A stretch of DNA of 32,675 bases from Candidatus Lindowiibacteriota bacterium (GTDB lineage Bacteria; Lindowbacteria; 2-12-FULL-62-27), in contig JAHFCY010000006.1 of NCBI GenBank assembly GCA_023249255.1, positions 1-32,675 of the forward strand. Reading direction: 5' to 3'. The notes beneath the pieces were generated by a model. That model was given only the letters and a program-made list of their open reading frames with translations, was not told where the DNA came from and made no database searches. The first letter of the stretch is position 1. Each line of letters opens with the position of its first letter. The position numbers were made by a program, and so were the translations under genes. Positions 13,606 to 21,146 of the stretch are shown here, piece after piece.

Positions 13606-14445
13606 CTACTTTTTATCCATCATGCGGCGAAGCTGTAACAGTTCCCCTTTTCGAATCCGCTCGATCTCATCCGCGCTCCACGACTGCCACGAGTCCCACA
13701 CCGCGCTGACAAGCCGCCCCGACAGGCCGTTGGAGGAAGCTGACGCGAGAAAAACCGCAAGCTCGGCCGCCTTTTCCGGCGGGACGCCGCCTGTCTTTTT
13801 CTGTTCCACGAGACGCTGATATTCTGATTCCCCGCCGCGGCGGCCGGCCGCCAGCATCTCTTCGGCCATCCGCGTGTTGACCGTACCCGGCGCGATCGCA
13901 TTCACATCGATATTGTATTCCTGGACCTCCATGGCGACTGTTTCCGTCAGGCGAACGATGGAAACTTTCGTCGACGCATAGGCCGCATGCAGAGGAAATC
14001 CGTTTGAAGCGCCGCCGCCGGAGAGGTTGATGATTTTGCCTCTCATCTGTTTCTTCATCACAGGCAAAACAGCTTTGATGAACAGAAACGTCGCCGTGAG
14101 ATTCACATCGATCGTCCGACGCCAATCATCGAGCGTCGTTTCCTCGACGGGGCCGATGGGACCGATGATACCCGCCGCGTTCACGAGAATGTCGACGACG
14201 CCAAACGCGTCCCGGCACATGGCGACCGCTCGCGGCGCTGTATCCGGGTGGGAGACATCTTCGGCGAGGATACGCGCGGTTCCGCCGGCCTCTCGGATCT
14301 CCCGTTCCGTCTCCTCCAGTTCGGATTTTGTTCGAGACACGAGGAGAAGGCGCGCGCCCGCTTTGGACAGAGCCAGCGCAATCGCCCGGCCAATCCCGCG
14401 CCCACCGCCTGTGACAATTCCCACACGATTTGCCAATACTGTCAT
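13606..14445 (-). CDS. Short-chain dehydrogenase/reductase (SDR)
   Basis: A 279-residue classical SDR. It has the cofactor loop TGGGRGIG (12-19), NAAG at 89-92, and a catalytic set of S142, Y156 and K160 (Y-A-S-T-K), followed by the NAIAPGTVNTRM segment. The basic residue in VSRTK after the second strand (R38) suggests NADPH preference. It would reduce or oxidise a carbonyl on a small molecule or sugar; no substrate can be named. It forms a single-gene minus-strand unit, divergent from the transaldolase gene, with a good TTGAAA-17-TATACA promoter upstream. It is slightly longer than most SDRs (about 250) because of a C-terminal tail (SWSADEIERIRKGELLQLRRMM). Confidence 0.88.
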   Translation of the reverse strand: MTVLANRVGIVTGGGRGIGRAIALALSKAGARLLLVSRTKSELEETEREIREAGGTARILAEDVSHPDTAPRAVAMCRDAFGVVDILVNAAGIIGPIGPVEETTLDDWRRTIDVNLTATFLFIKAVLPVMKKQMRGKIINLSGGGASNGFPLHAAYASTKVSIVRLTETVAMEVQEYNIDVNAIAPGTVNTRMAEEMLAAGRRGGESEYQRLVEQKKTGGVPPEKAAELAVFLASASSNGLSGRLVSAVWDSWQSWSADEIERIRKGELLQLRRMMDKK

Positions 14446-14470
14446 TGGACTCGACTTTTCATGTTGCCCC

Positions 14471-14499
14471 TGTATAGGAAAGAAGATGCCTTATTTCAA
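14471..14499 (-). promoter_or_regulatory. Promoter of the SDR gene
   Basis: On the minus strand TTGAAA (14499-14494) and TATACA (14476-14471) are separated by exactly 17 bases. Transcription would begin near 14464, leaving about 19 bases before the ATG at 14445. No Shine-Dalgarno sequence is visible in that leader. Confidence 0.45.
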
Positions 14500-14576
14500 G
14501 GCGGCTTTCTGATTTCGTATTGTGACCGGCCGGAGGGAGGGAATCCCGCGCAGTCCATGGATGGACGGGAGCGGGA

Positions 14577-14605
14577 TGGTCAACAACCCTGTAACGTGAT
14601 ACATT
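14577..14605 (+). promoter_or_regulatory. Possible promoter of the transaldolase-led operon (leaderless)
   Basis: TGGTCA (14577-14582) and TACATT (14600-14605) are 17 bases apart, and the -10 carries the TG extension (14597-14598). The expected start is the ATG at 14612. No Shine-Dalgarno sequence lies upstream. The matches are moderate but position and spacing agree with the ATPase and GmhA promoters. Confidence 0.4.
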
Positions 14606-14611
14606 CTTCGC

Positions 14612-15376
14612 ATGACAGACAGCGGCAAACTCAAAGTCAAATTATTCGCCGACGGCGCGGAACTCAAGGTCATTGCCGAGATGGCGAAAAATCCGATGAT
14701 CTGTGGATTCACGACCAACCCGACGCTCATGCGCAAGGCCGGCGTCAGCGACTACAAGGCGTTTGCGCTGGAGACGCTGAAGATCATCGGCGACAAGCCC
14801 ATCTCGTTCGAGGTCTTTTCCGACGAATTTTCCGAAATGAAGGCCCAGGCGCTGCAAATCGCCTCGTGGGGCGGGTCGAACATCTACGTCAAGATTCCGG
14901 TGAGCAATACGCGGAGAGAATTTTCCGGCCCGCTTATCCGCGATCTCACGGAGTCGGGTGTGCAGGTCAACGTCACAGCCATCATGACACCGAAACAGGT
15001 GGCGGACGTCCTCAACTACATGGCCAAAAACGTCCGCGGGTACGTCTCGGTCTTTGCCGGCCGCATCGCCGACACGGGCCGCGACCCGATCCCCCTCATG
15101 GCCGAATGCATGAAACTTCTGGCGCCTCACCCATGGGTCGAACTCATCTGGGCCAGCCCCCGTGAACTTCTGAACATCATCCAGGCCGACGCCGTCGGCT
15201 GTCACATCATCACGGCCACCAACGACGTCCTGTCGAAACTGCCGCTGGTCGGCAAAGACCTCGACGAATTTTCGCTCGACACGGTCAAGATGTTCCGCAA
15301 GGACGCTCTGGGCGCCGGCTATACGATTGACGCTTCGTCAAAGGGTTCGTCCCCCAAATCCGTCAAAACGAAGTAA
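14612..15376 (+). CDS. Transaldolase-family protein (FSA-like)
   Basis: A 254-residue class I aldolase of the small transaldolase / fructose-6-phosphate aldolase type. The first strand holds the conserved aspartate (D13, in LFADGAE), GFTTNPTLM follows (32-40), and K94 in IYVKIPV is the Schiff-base lysine. Later come VTAIMTPKQ, VSVFAGRIADTGRDP and the phosphate-binding WASPRELLN region. The family transfers or cleaves dihydroxyacetone or aldol units on sugar phosphates. As the first gene of the sugar cluster it probably makes or rearranges a ketose phosphate precursor rather than serving central metabolism; that is inference. The usual LDT(A/S) after the first strand reads FADGAE, a modest departure. 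The following epimerase gene starts eight bases after the stop. Confidence 0.85.
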   Translation: MTDSGKLKVKLFADGAELKVIAEMAKNPMICGFTTNPTLMRKAGVSDYKAFALETLKIIGDKPISFEVFSDEFSEMKAQALQIASWGGSNIYVKIPVSNTRREFSGPLIRDLTESGVQVNVTAIMTPKQVADVLNYMAKNVRGYVSVFAGRIADTGRDPIPLMAECMKLLAPHPWVELIWASPRELLNIIQADAVGCHIITATNDVLSKLPLVGKDLDEFSLDTVKMFRKDALGAGYTIDASSKGSSPKSVKTK

Positions 15377-15384
15377 TCCTTCCC

Positions 15385-16383
15385 TTGAAAAAAATTCTGG
15401 TCACAGGAGGCGCGGGATACGTGGGCTGTGTTCTCGCGCCCAAACTTCTCGATCGCGGATACGAGATTATCGTTTACGATCTCATGCTTTTTGGTGACCG
15501 TGGACTGCCGCGTCGGAACGGTCTCGAAATCGTCCGGGGCGACATTCGCAACGCCGAATTTTTCGTATCGAAACTCGATGATGTCGACTGTGTCATCCAC
15601 CTCGCCTGCATTTCAAACGACCCCAGCTTTGAGCTTCAGCCGGGATTGAGCCGCGCCATCAACTTCGACTGTTTCGAACCGATGGTCGACGCCTGTGTTG
15701 CACGTGGCGTGAAACGATTCATCTACGCCTCCACCAGTTCCGTCTACGGCGTGAGCGACGCGCCCGACGTCACTGAAACCCATTCGCTCGTTCCGCTCAC
15801 GGATTACAACAAATACAAGGGCCTATGCGAGCCGGTTCTCCTGCGCCGGCAATCGCCGGAATTTACGACAGTCGTCATCCGGCCCGCCACGGTCTGTGGC
15901 TATTCGCCGCGCATGCGCCTCGATCTCTCCGTCAACATTCTCACGAACCACGCGGTCAATCGCGGGACCATCACCGTGTTCGGCGGCAGTCAGAAACGTC
16001 CGAACATCCACATCGATGACATCACCGACCTCTACGTCGATCTTGTTGAGAGGCCGGCAAAGGAGATTGCGGGTGAAATATTCAACGCGGGGTATCAAAA
16101 CCACACGATTGCCGACATCGCGGGGATCGTCAAATCCGTCGTCGAGGCCGAAATGCCGGGCAAGGCGGCGATCCGGATAGAAACGTCGCCGTCGAACGAT
16201 CTGCGGTCGTACCACGTGTCGTCGCGCAAGATCGCAGAGAAACTCGGGTTTGTTCCGAGGCGGACGATCGAAGACGCTGTCCGGGGCATGTGCCGGGCGT
16301 TTTCTGAAGGCAGACTGCCGAACAGTTTCGACGACGACATTTATTACAACGTGAAAACAATCAAGAAACTGAACCTGTCATGA
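15385..16383 (+). CDS. Extended SDR: NAD-dependent sugar epimerase/dehydratase
   Basis: A 332-residue nucleotide-sugar epimerase/dehydratase. NAD-binding motif GGAGYVG lies at 8-14, IHLACISND follows the fourth strand, YASTSSVYG provides the catalytic serine/threonine region, and Y141/K145 form YxxxK (YNKYK). HIDDITDLYVDLVE and the GYQNHTIADI segment match the family's substrate domain. The unusual ACISNDPS after the fourth strand and the DLRSYHVSSRKIAEKLGF tail place it in the branch of epimerases common in surface glycan clusters. The start is a TTG at 15385; no ATG or GTG fits the fold and no clear ribosome site precedes it. Its stop overlaps the next epimerase gene as ATGA. The sugar substrate is unknown. 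Confidence 0.9.
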   Translation: MKKILVTGGAGYVGCVLAPKLLDRGYEIIVYDLMLFGDRGLPRRNGLEIVRGDIRNAEFFVSKLDDVDCVIHLACISNDPSFELQPGLSRAINFDCFEPMVDACVARGVKRFIYASTSSVYGVSDAPDVTETHSLVPLTDYNKYKGLCEPVLLRRQSPEFTTVVIRPATVCGYSPRMRLDLSVNILTNHAVNRGTITVFGGSQKRPNIHIDDITDLYVDLVERPAKEIAGEIFNAGYQNHTIADIAGIVKSVVEAEMPGKAAIRIETSPSNDLRSYHVSSRKIAEKLGFVPRRTIEDAVRGMCRAFSEGRLPNSFDDDIYYNVKTIKKLNLS

Positions 16384-17387
16384 GCGCAAAACCCGTCGCG
16401 GTGGTCACAGGCGCCGCCGGATTCATCGGCAGTCACATGGTGGATTTGCTGATATCAGGGGGATACCGTGTGCGTGGCCTCGACGATCTCACAGGCGGAC
16501 GGCAGGAAAATCTGGCCCATCATGCCAACAATCCAGATTTTGAGCTCGACGTCCGGGACATCCGCACGATCCCGGCCGACGACACGCTGTTTCGCGGCGC
16601 GCGGTACGTGTTTCATTTCGCCGGCCGCGGTGACATCGTTCCGTCCATCGAGAAACCGGTCGAATATATGTCAATCAACGTCATGGGAACCATATCGGTT
16701 CTGGAAGCCGCGAGAAACGCCGGCGTTTCCAAATTTGTCTATGCCGCATCCTCCTCGTGCTACGGCCGGAATCCTCCCGAACCGACACGCGAGGACGTGC
16801 CGATATCGCCCGAGTATCCATACGCGTTGAGCAAGTTTCTTGGGGAGCAGGCCGTGTTGCACTGGGGACGCGTCTATGGCATCCCCGTGTCATCCGTCCG
16901 GATTTTTAACGCGTACGGCCCGCGGGTCAAAACAACGGGCGCATACGGCGCTGTCTTCGGAGTGTTCCTTGCGCAAAAACTTGCCGGAAAGCCGTTGACC
17001 GTTGTCGGCGACGGAACGCAGAGACGGGATTTCGTGTTCGTCACGGACGTGACCCGGGCGTTTTTTCGGGCGGCGGAATCCGGATCGGCGGGCGCCATCT
17101 ACAATCTCGGAACCGCCAATCCCCAGACCGTGAACAGGCTGGTAGAACTGATCGGCGGGCCTGTGGTACATGTTCCGAAACGGCCGGGCGAACCGGACTG
17201 TACGTGGGCCGACACATCCAAAATCCGCAGGGAACTTGACTGGGAACCGTTGGTATCTTTTGAGAAAGGCGTTGCGCAGATGATCGCAAACATCGACTAC
17301 TGGAAAAACGCTCCTGTGTGGGATCCGGAATCGATCCGGCGGGCAACGCAGACGTGGTTCGACCGGCTCGGAAAGACGGGATCATGA
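16380..17387 (+). CDS. NAD-dependent sugar epimerase (UDP-sugar 4-epimerase-like)
   Basis: A 335-residue extended SDR similar to GalE/WbpP-type 4-epimerases. It has GAAGFIG (11-17), the D35-D36 ribose-binding pair in GLDDLTGG, FHFAGRGDIVPSIEKP, the serine motif AASSSCYG, and Y148/K152 in YPYALSK. NAYGPR and DFVFVTDVTRAF complete the signature. It overlaps both neighbours by four bases, so it belongs to the same transcript as the epimerase before and the kinase-nucleotidyltransferase after. The pairing of two different epimerases in a row suggests successive changes of configuration on one sugar or parallel precursors. It could equally be a 4,6-dehydratase-type enzyme, but the absence of the dehydratase D-E pair before the tyrosine motif favours epimerase. 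Confidence 0.9.
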   Translation: MSAKPVAVVTGAAGFIGSHMVDLLISGGYRVRGLDDLTGGRQENLAHHANNPDFELDVRDIRTIPADDTLFRGARYVFHFAGRGDIVPSIEKPVEYMSINVMGTISVLEAARNAGVSKFVYAASSSCYGRNPPEPTREDVPISPEYPYALSKFLGEQAVLHWGRVYGIPVSSVRIFNAYGPRVKTTGAYGAVFGVFLAQKLAGKPLTVVGDGTQRRDFVFVTDVTRAFFRAAESGSAGAIYNLGTANPQTVNRLVELIGGPVVHVPKRPGEPDCTWADTSKIRRELDWEPLVSFEKGVAQMIANIDYWKNAPVWDPESIRRATQTWFDRLGKTGS

Positions 17388-18937
17388 CGACTCCGGACTC
17401 ACAGAACCATTACCGCCGAAAAATCAAAACCCGCAAGGAATTGCAGGAGATCATCGGTGCGCGGCCGCGGACCCGCTCCGTCATCCTGTGCCACGGCACG
17501 TTCGACCTCGTCCATCCCGGCCACATCCGGCATCTCATGTACGCCAAAACAAAAGCGGACATTCTCGTAGCGAGCCTCACCAGCGACGCGTATATAACCA
17601 AGGCCAATTTCAGGCCGTTCGTCCCGCAGGATCTGCGCGCGATGAATCTGGCGGCGCTCGAAATTGTCGATTACGTCCTCATCGACTACAGCGCGACTCC
17701 TCTCGAAGCCATCCGGGATCTACAGCCCGACTTCTACGCCAAGGGATACGAATATTCGGAAGGCGGGGTCCATCCGAAAACCCGCGAGGAGATCGAGGCA
17801 TTGGACGCCTACGGCGGCGAGATCATCTTCACTCCGGGAGACGTCGTGTTTTCGTCGTCAGCCTTCATCGAGAGCGGACTGCCGGGCCTTGCGACCGAAA
17901 AACTCGGGACACTCATGGAATCCGAAGGCATGACATTCGATTCCCTGCGAAAAGCGCTGGCCGGATTCAAAGGCGCACGCGTCCACGTCCTCGGAGACAC
18001 CATCGTCGATTCCTACACATACTGCACGACGATCAGCAGCGGGTCCGTCAAGACACCGACGTTGAGCGTCAAATACGAGCGTCATGTCGATTTTGCCGGC
18101 GGGGCGGCAGTGGTCGCACGGCATGTCGCCGCGACCGGCGCGGCGGTACGGTTTTCCACAGTTCTCGGCAGGGATCCGCTCAAGGACTTTGTCGTGCAGG
18201 AAATCGCCAAGGCCGGGATCGAAAGCGATTTCGTCGAGGATTCCACGCGGCCCACCACGCAAAAAAATGTTTTTCTCTCGGACGGATACCGTCTTCTGAA
18301 GTTCGATAAAGTGGATAACCGGCCGATTTCCGATCGGATTTTGGACAAACTCAAGTCGAGCCTGTCCTCGAGCAAGGCCGACGCGTTCATCTTCAGCGAT
18401 TTTCGCCATGGAATTTTCAATCACGAGAGTATTTCACAACTGACCGCCGCTTTGCCCAAAGGGCCGATACGCGTGGCCGACAGCCAGGTGGCCAGCCGCT
18501 GGGGCAATATTCTCGATTTTCAGGAATTTGATCTGCTGACGCCGAACGAGCGCGAGGCGCGATTTGCGTTGGGCGATCAGGATTCTGTCGTTCGACCGCT
18601 GGCTCTCGAACTCTACAAACGCGCGCGGTGCAAGACACTGATTTTGAAACTCGGGAGCCGGGGACTCATCACCTACGTTCGTCCGAGCATCGACATCCGG
18701 TCGTTTTTCACGGTCGACAGTTTTGCCGCGAAAGTGGTGGACGCGATGGGGACCGGGGACGCGCTGTTGGCGTACGCAACATTGTCGCTGGTGTCGACCG
18801 GCTCGCCGGTCATCGCGTCGATCCTCGGCTCCGTGGCCGCCGCCGTCGCGTGCGAGCGCGAAGGCAATGTGACCGTCACTCCGGCGGACATTCTCGACAA
18901 ACTGAATTCCATCGAAAAGAAACTCAATTTTTCGTGA
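17384..18937 (+). CDS. Nucleotidyltransferase-PfkB sugar kinase fusion, reversed HldE order
   Basis: A 517-residue bifunctional protein. Residues about 32-165 are a cytidylyltransferase-like domain with CHGTFDLVHPGHIRHL (HPGH at 44-47) and a HldE-like TPLEAIRDLQPDFYAKGYEY. Residues about 197-510 are a PfkB/ribokinase-family kinase with HVLGDTIVDSY, the AGGAAVVARHVAATGA segment, DLLTPNEREA and the catalytic DAMGTGDA (D459). Escherichia coli HldE carries the same two activities in the opposite order, kinase first. It would phosphorylate a sugar phosphate and transfer AMP or CMP to give an activated sugar; with transaldolase and epimerases alongside, the sugar may not be heptose. The ATG at 17384 overlaps the upstream stop as ATGA; a longer frame to 17318 lies inside the previous gene. 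Confidence 0.88.
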   Translation: MTTPDSQNHYRRKIKTRKELQEIIGARPRTRSVILCHGTFDLVHPGHIRHLMYAKTKADILVASLTSDAYITKANFRPFVPQDLRAMNLAALEIVDYVLIDYSATPLEAIRDLQPDFYAKGYEYSEGGVHPKTREEIEALDAYGGEIIFTPGDVVFSSSAFIESGLPGLATEKLGTLMESEGMTFDSLRKALAGFKGARVHVLGDTIVDSYTYCTTISSGSVKTPTLSVKYERHVDFAGGAAVVARHVAATGAAVRFSTVLGRDPLKDFVVQEIAKAGIESDFVEDSTRPTTQKNVFLSDGYRLLKFDKVDNRPISDRILDKLKSSLSSSKADAFIFSDFRHGIFNHESISQLTAALPKGPIRVADSQVASRWGNILDFQEFDLLTPNEREARFALGDQDSVVRPLALELYKRARCKTLILKLGSRGLITYVRPSIDIRSFFTVDSFAAKVVDAMGTGDALLAYATLSLVSTGSPVIASILGSVAAAVACEREGNVTVTPADILDKLNSIEKKLNFS

Positions 18938-19854
18938 GGACAGTCGTCGTCGGCCTCGGGCTGCAGGGCCATAAACGTGTGGCGGCGGGGGGGAAGGACA
19001 TTGTTGCCGCCGTTGATCCCGTCGCGGACGGAGCAAAATACAAACGCATCGAGGACGTGCCGCTCGCCGACTTCGATGCGGCCATGGTGAGCACGCCTGA
19101 TGACGCCAAACTCCCACTGATTCGATATCTTCTTTCGAACGGCAAACACGTCCTCGTTGAAAAGCCCCTGCTCGCAAAGGATCCGGCGGTCTTTGCGGAA
19201 TTGGACGCCCTTGCGCGCTCGAGACGTGTCACGTGCTACACGGCTTACAACCACCGATTCGAGCCGAACATCGCGCAGATCAAACCATCTCTCGATCAGA
19301 ATTCGATCGGCCGTGTTTATCTGGCAAAATTCCATTACGGCAACGGAACCGCGCGCGATTTCAAAAATTCTCCTTGGCGGGATCGCGGCACGGGCGTCGT
19401 GTCGGACCTCGCCTCGCATCTTCTCGACCTCACGAATTTCTTTTTCGGCAATCAGGACGGGCGCTCGTACAGCGCCTCCTGCCTCAACCGATTTGAAAAC
19501 AACGCCTACGATCACGCCATCCTCGTCAGCCGCGGCCTGCCTGTCATTGAACTTGAGATGTCACTCATCTGCTGGAAAAATACGTTCACCATTGATTTTT
19601 TTGGCGAACTCGGAAGCATCCATGCGTTTGGCCTCTGTAAATGGGGTCCGACCACCCTGACGATTCGAAAGCGTGTGTTTCCAAGCGGGAAACCGGTGGA
19701 AGACGTCGAGCGATTCGAGGGACCCGATCCCACATGGGTCAAAGAATTTGAACATTTCAAGGCGCTCTGTCAAACCGGTGTGACGTCTCTCGACAATGAC
19801 AGACGGATCGATTCCATTCTGCACCGGATTCCGGAGCGGGAGGAGTCGGCATGA
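18934..19854 (+). CDS. Gfo/Idh/MocA-family oxidoreductase
   Basis: A 306-residue NAD(P)-dependent sugar oxidoreductase. The N-terminal Rossmann domain begins MRTVVVGLGLQGHK, with VLVEKPLL (EKP at 76-78) as the family signature. The C-terminal domain has YNHRFEPN, then GTGVVSDLASHLLDL with D158 and H162 at the catalytic positions. Family members in glycan clusters oxidise or reduce ring positions of nucleotide sugars, often C3, to create the ketone that a DegT aminotransferase then aminates. Two DegT genes follow two genes downstream, so that role is plausible here. The GTG at 18934 overlaps the upstream stop as GTGA; the longer frame to 18628 overlaps the kinase domain and is rejected. The dinucleotide motif is GLGLQG, a permitted variant. 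Confidence 0.88.
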   Translation: MRTVVVGLGLQGHKRVAAGGKDIVAAVDPVADGAKYKRIEDVPLADFDAAMVSTPDDAKLPLIRYLLSNGKHVLVEKPLLAKDPAVFAELDALARSRRVTCYTAYNHRFEPNIAQIKPSLDQNSIGRVYLAKFHYGNGTARDFKNSPWRDRGTGVVSDLASHLLDLTNFFFGNQDGRSYSASCLNRFENNAYDHAILVSRGLPVIELEMSLICWKNTFTIDFFGELGSIHAFGLCKWGPTTLTIRKRVFPSGKPVEDVERFEGPDPTWVKEFEHFKALCQTGVTSLDNDRRIDSILHRIPEREESA

Positions 19855-21146
19855 TCGGATTTTCGGGATTGTCACATCTGGGCATCATATCGAGCATTGC
19901 GCTTGCTTCCAAAGGACACGATACGGTCATTGCGTTTTCCCCGGACGACGCGCTCTGCCGGGACCTTTCGCATGGTCGATTCCCGATTTACGAAAAGGGC
20001 CTGGCGGAACTGTTTCGGGACCACGTCGGAAAAATTCAGTTCACGTCCGACCCGGCGGCGCTCAAATCCTGCGCAGTGGTTCATCTCTCCCTCGACATCG
20101 CGACCGACGACCAGAACCGCGGTAATCTCGACCGCTTTCAAAGCCTGTTCGAATCGACCGTCGACTCGCTCACTGCGGACACCGCGCTCGTGGTGATGAG
20201 CCAGCTTCAGCCGGGTACGATGCGGCGTCTTGCGAGAAGGATTCAAAAAATGCGGGCGGAACGAAATATCAATCTCTACTATCAGGTCGAAACACTGATT
20301 TTCGGAAACGCGGTGGAACGCGCACTTAATCCCGAGCGATTCATCGTCGGATGCGAAAATCCAGCGGATGATTTGCCGGCGCCGTACAAAGCCATTCTCG
20401 CCGTCTTTGGCTGTCCGGTATTCCGAATGCATTATGAAAGCGCGGAACTGGCGAAAATCTCGATCAACATCTGTCTGGCCGCGTCACTTTCCGTAGCCAA
20501 CACGATGGCGGAACTTTGTGAATCGGTCGACGCCGACTGGGCGGAAATCATTCCGGCGTTGAAGACGGACCGCCGCATCGGCCCGTACTCGTATCTTGTG
20601 CCGGGACTCGGCATCGGAGGCGGCAACATCGAACGCGATCTGGCGGCGGTCAGCGACATGGCGCAATCTTACGGCACGGACGGCGGAACCGTCGATGCGT
20701 TTTTGTCCAACAGCCGGCATCGAAAAAGCTGGCCGATCGAAATTCTTGAAAAATATCTCCCGCCGAAAACGGACAACCCGAAAGTCGGCATCTGGGGCAT
20801 TGCCTATAAAGCCGACACGGCCTCGACCAAAAATTCTCCGGCCATCGAACTTATCCGGGCGCTCGCGCCACGACAGATAAAGGCGTATGACCCGCAGGCG
20901 AAACTTGATCCGGCAACCGCGCCGACCTGCGTTCAGGTGTCGAGCGCGCGGCAGGCTGTCGAGGGCGTTGACGCGCTGGCGATCATGACGCCGTGGAAGG
21001 AATTCTCGACAGTCGATCCCGCCGAAATAAAGGCGGCCATGTCCGGCCGGATCGTGGTCGATCCATTCGGCGTGCTGGATCGGCCCAAATGCCGGGCCGC
21101 CGACCTTCGGCAATTCGTGCTCGGCGCGCCCATGGAGACGACATGA
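19851..21146 (+). CDS. UDP-glucose/GDP-mannose dehydrogenase homologue lacking the catalytic cysteine
   Basis: A 431-residue member of the nucleotide-sugar dehydrogenase superfamily. All three domains are present: NAD-binding (MIGFSGLSHLGI onward), central (YESAELAKISINICLA, K202 and N206 at the positions of the catalytic lysine and asparagine) and C-terminal UDP-binding (KVGIWGIAYKADTASTKNSPAIELI). E147 is also kept. The loop that normally reads PGxGxGGSCFPKD reads PGLGIGGGNIERD (251-263), so the nucleophilic cysteine is N259, the neighbouring serine is glycine and the lysine is R262, although D263 remains. The dinucleotide motif is also altered (GLSHLG for GLGYVG). It is therefore unlikely to carry out the ordinary four-electron oxidation to a uronic acid; a single oxidation, an epimerisation or a non-catalytic role are alternatives. 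It overlaps both neighbours by four bases and is intact. Confidence 0.88.
   Translation: MIGFSGLSHLGIISSIALASKGHDTVIAFSPDDALCRDLSHGRFPIYEKGLAELFRDHVGKIQFTSDPAALKSCAVVHLSLDIATDDQNRGNLDRFQSLFESTVDSLTADTALVVMSQLQPGTMRRLARRIQKMRAERNINLYYQVETLIFGNAVERALNPERFIVGCENPADDLPAPYKAILAVFGCPVFRMHYESAELAKISINICLAASLSVANTMAELCESVDADWAEIIPALKTDRRIGPYSYLVPGLGIGGGNIERDLAAVSDMAQSYGTDGGTVDAFLSNSRHRKSWPIEILEKYLPPKTDNPKVGIWGIAYKADTASTKNSPAIELIRALAPRQIKAYDPQAKLDPATAPTCVQVSSARQAVEGVDALAIMTPWKEFSTVDPAEIKAAMSGRIVVDPFGVLDRPKCRAADLRQFVLGAPMETT

Noticed and set aside
13586-13819. A 77-codon plus-strand frame starting at the ATG in the opposite arm of the ATPase palindrome.
   Set aside because: It runs antisense through the conserved SDR gene and has serine/arginine-rich shadow composition; the ATG and promoter likeness follow from the palindrome's symmetry.
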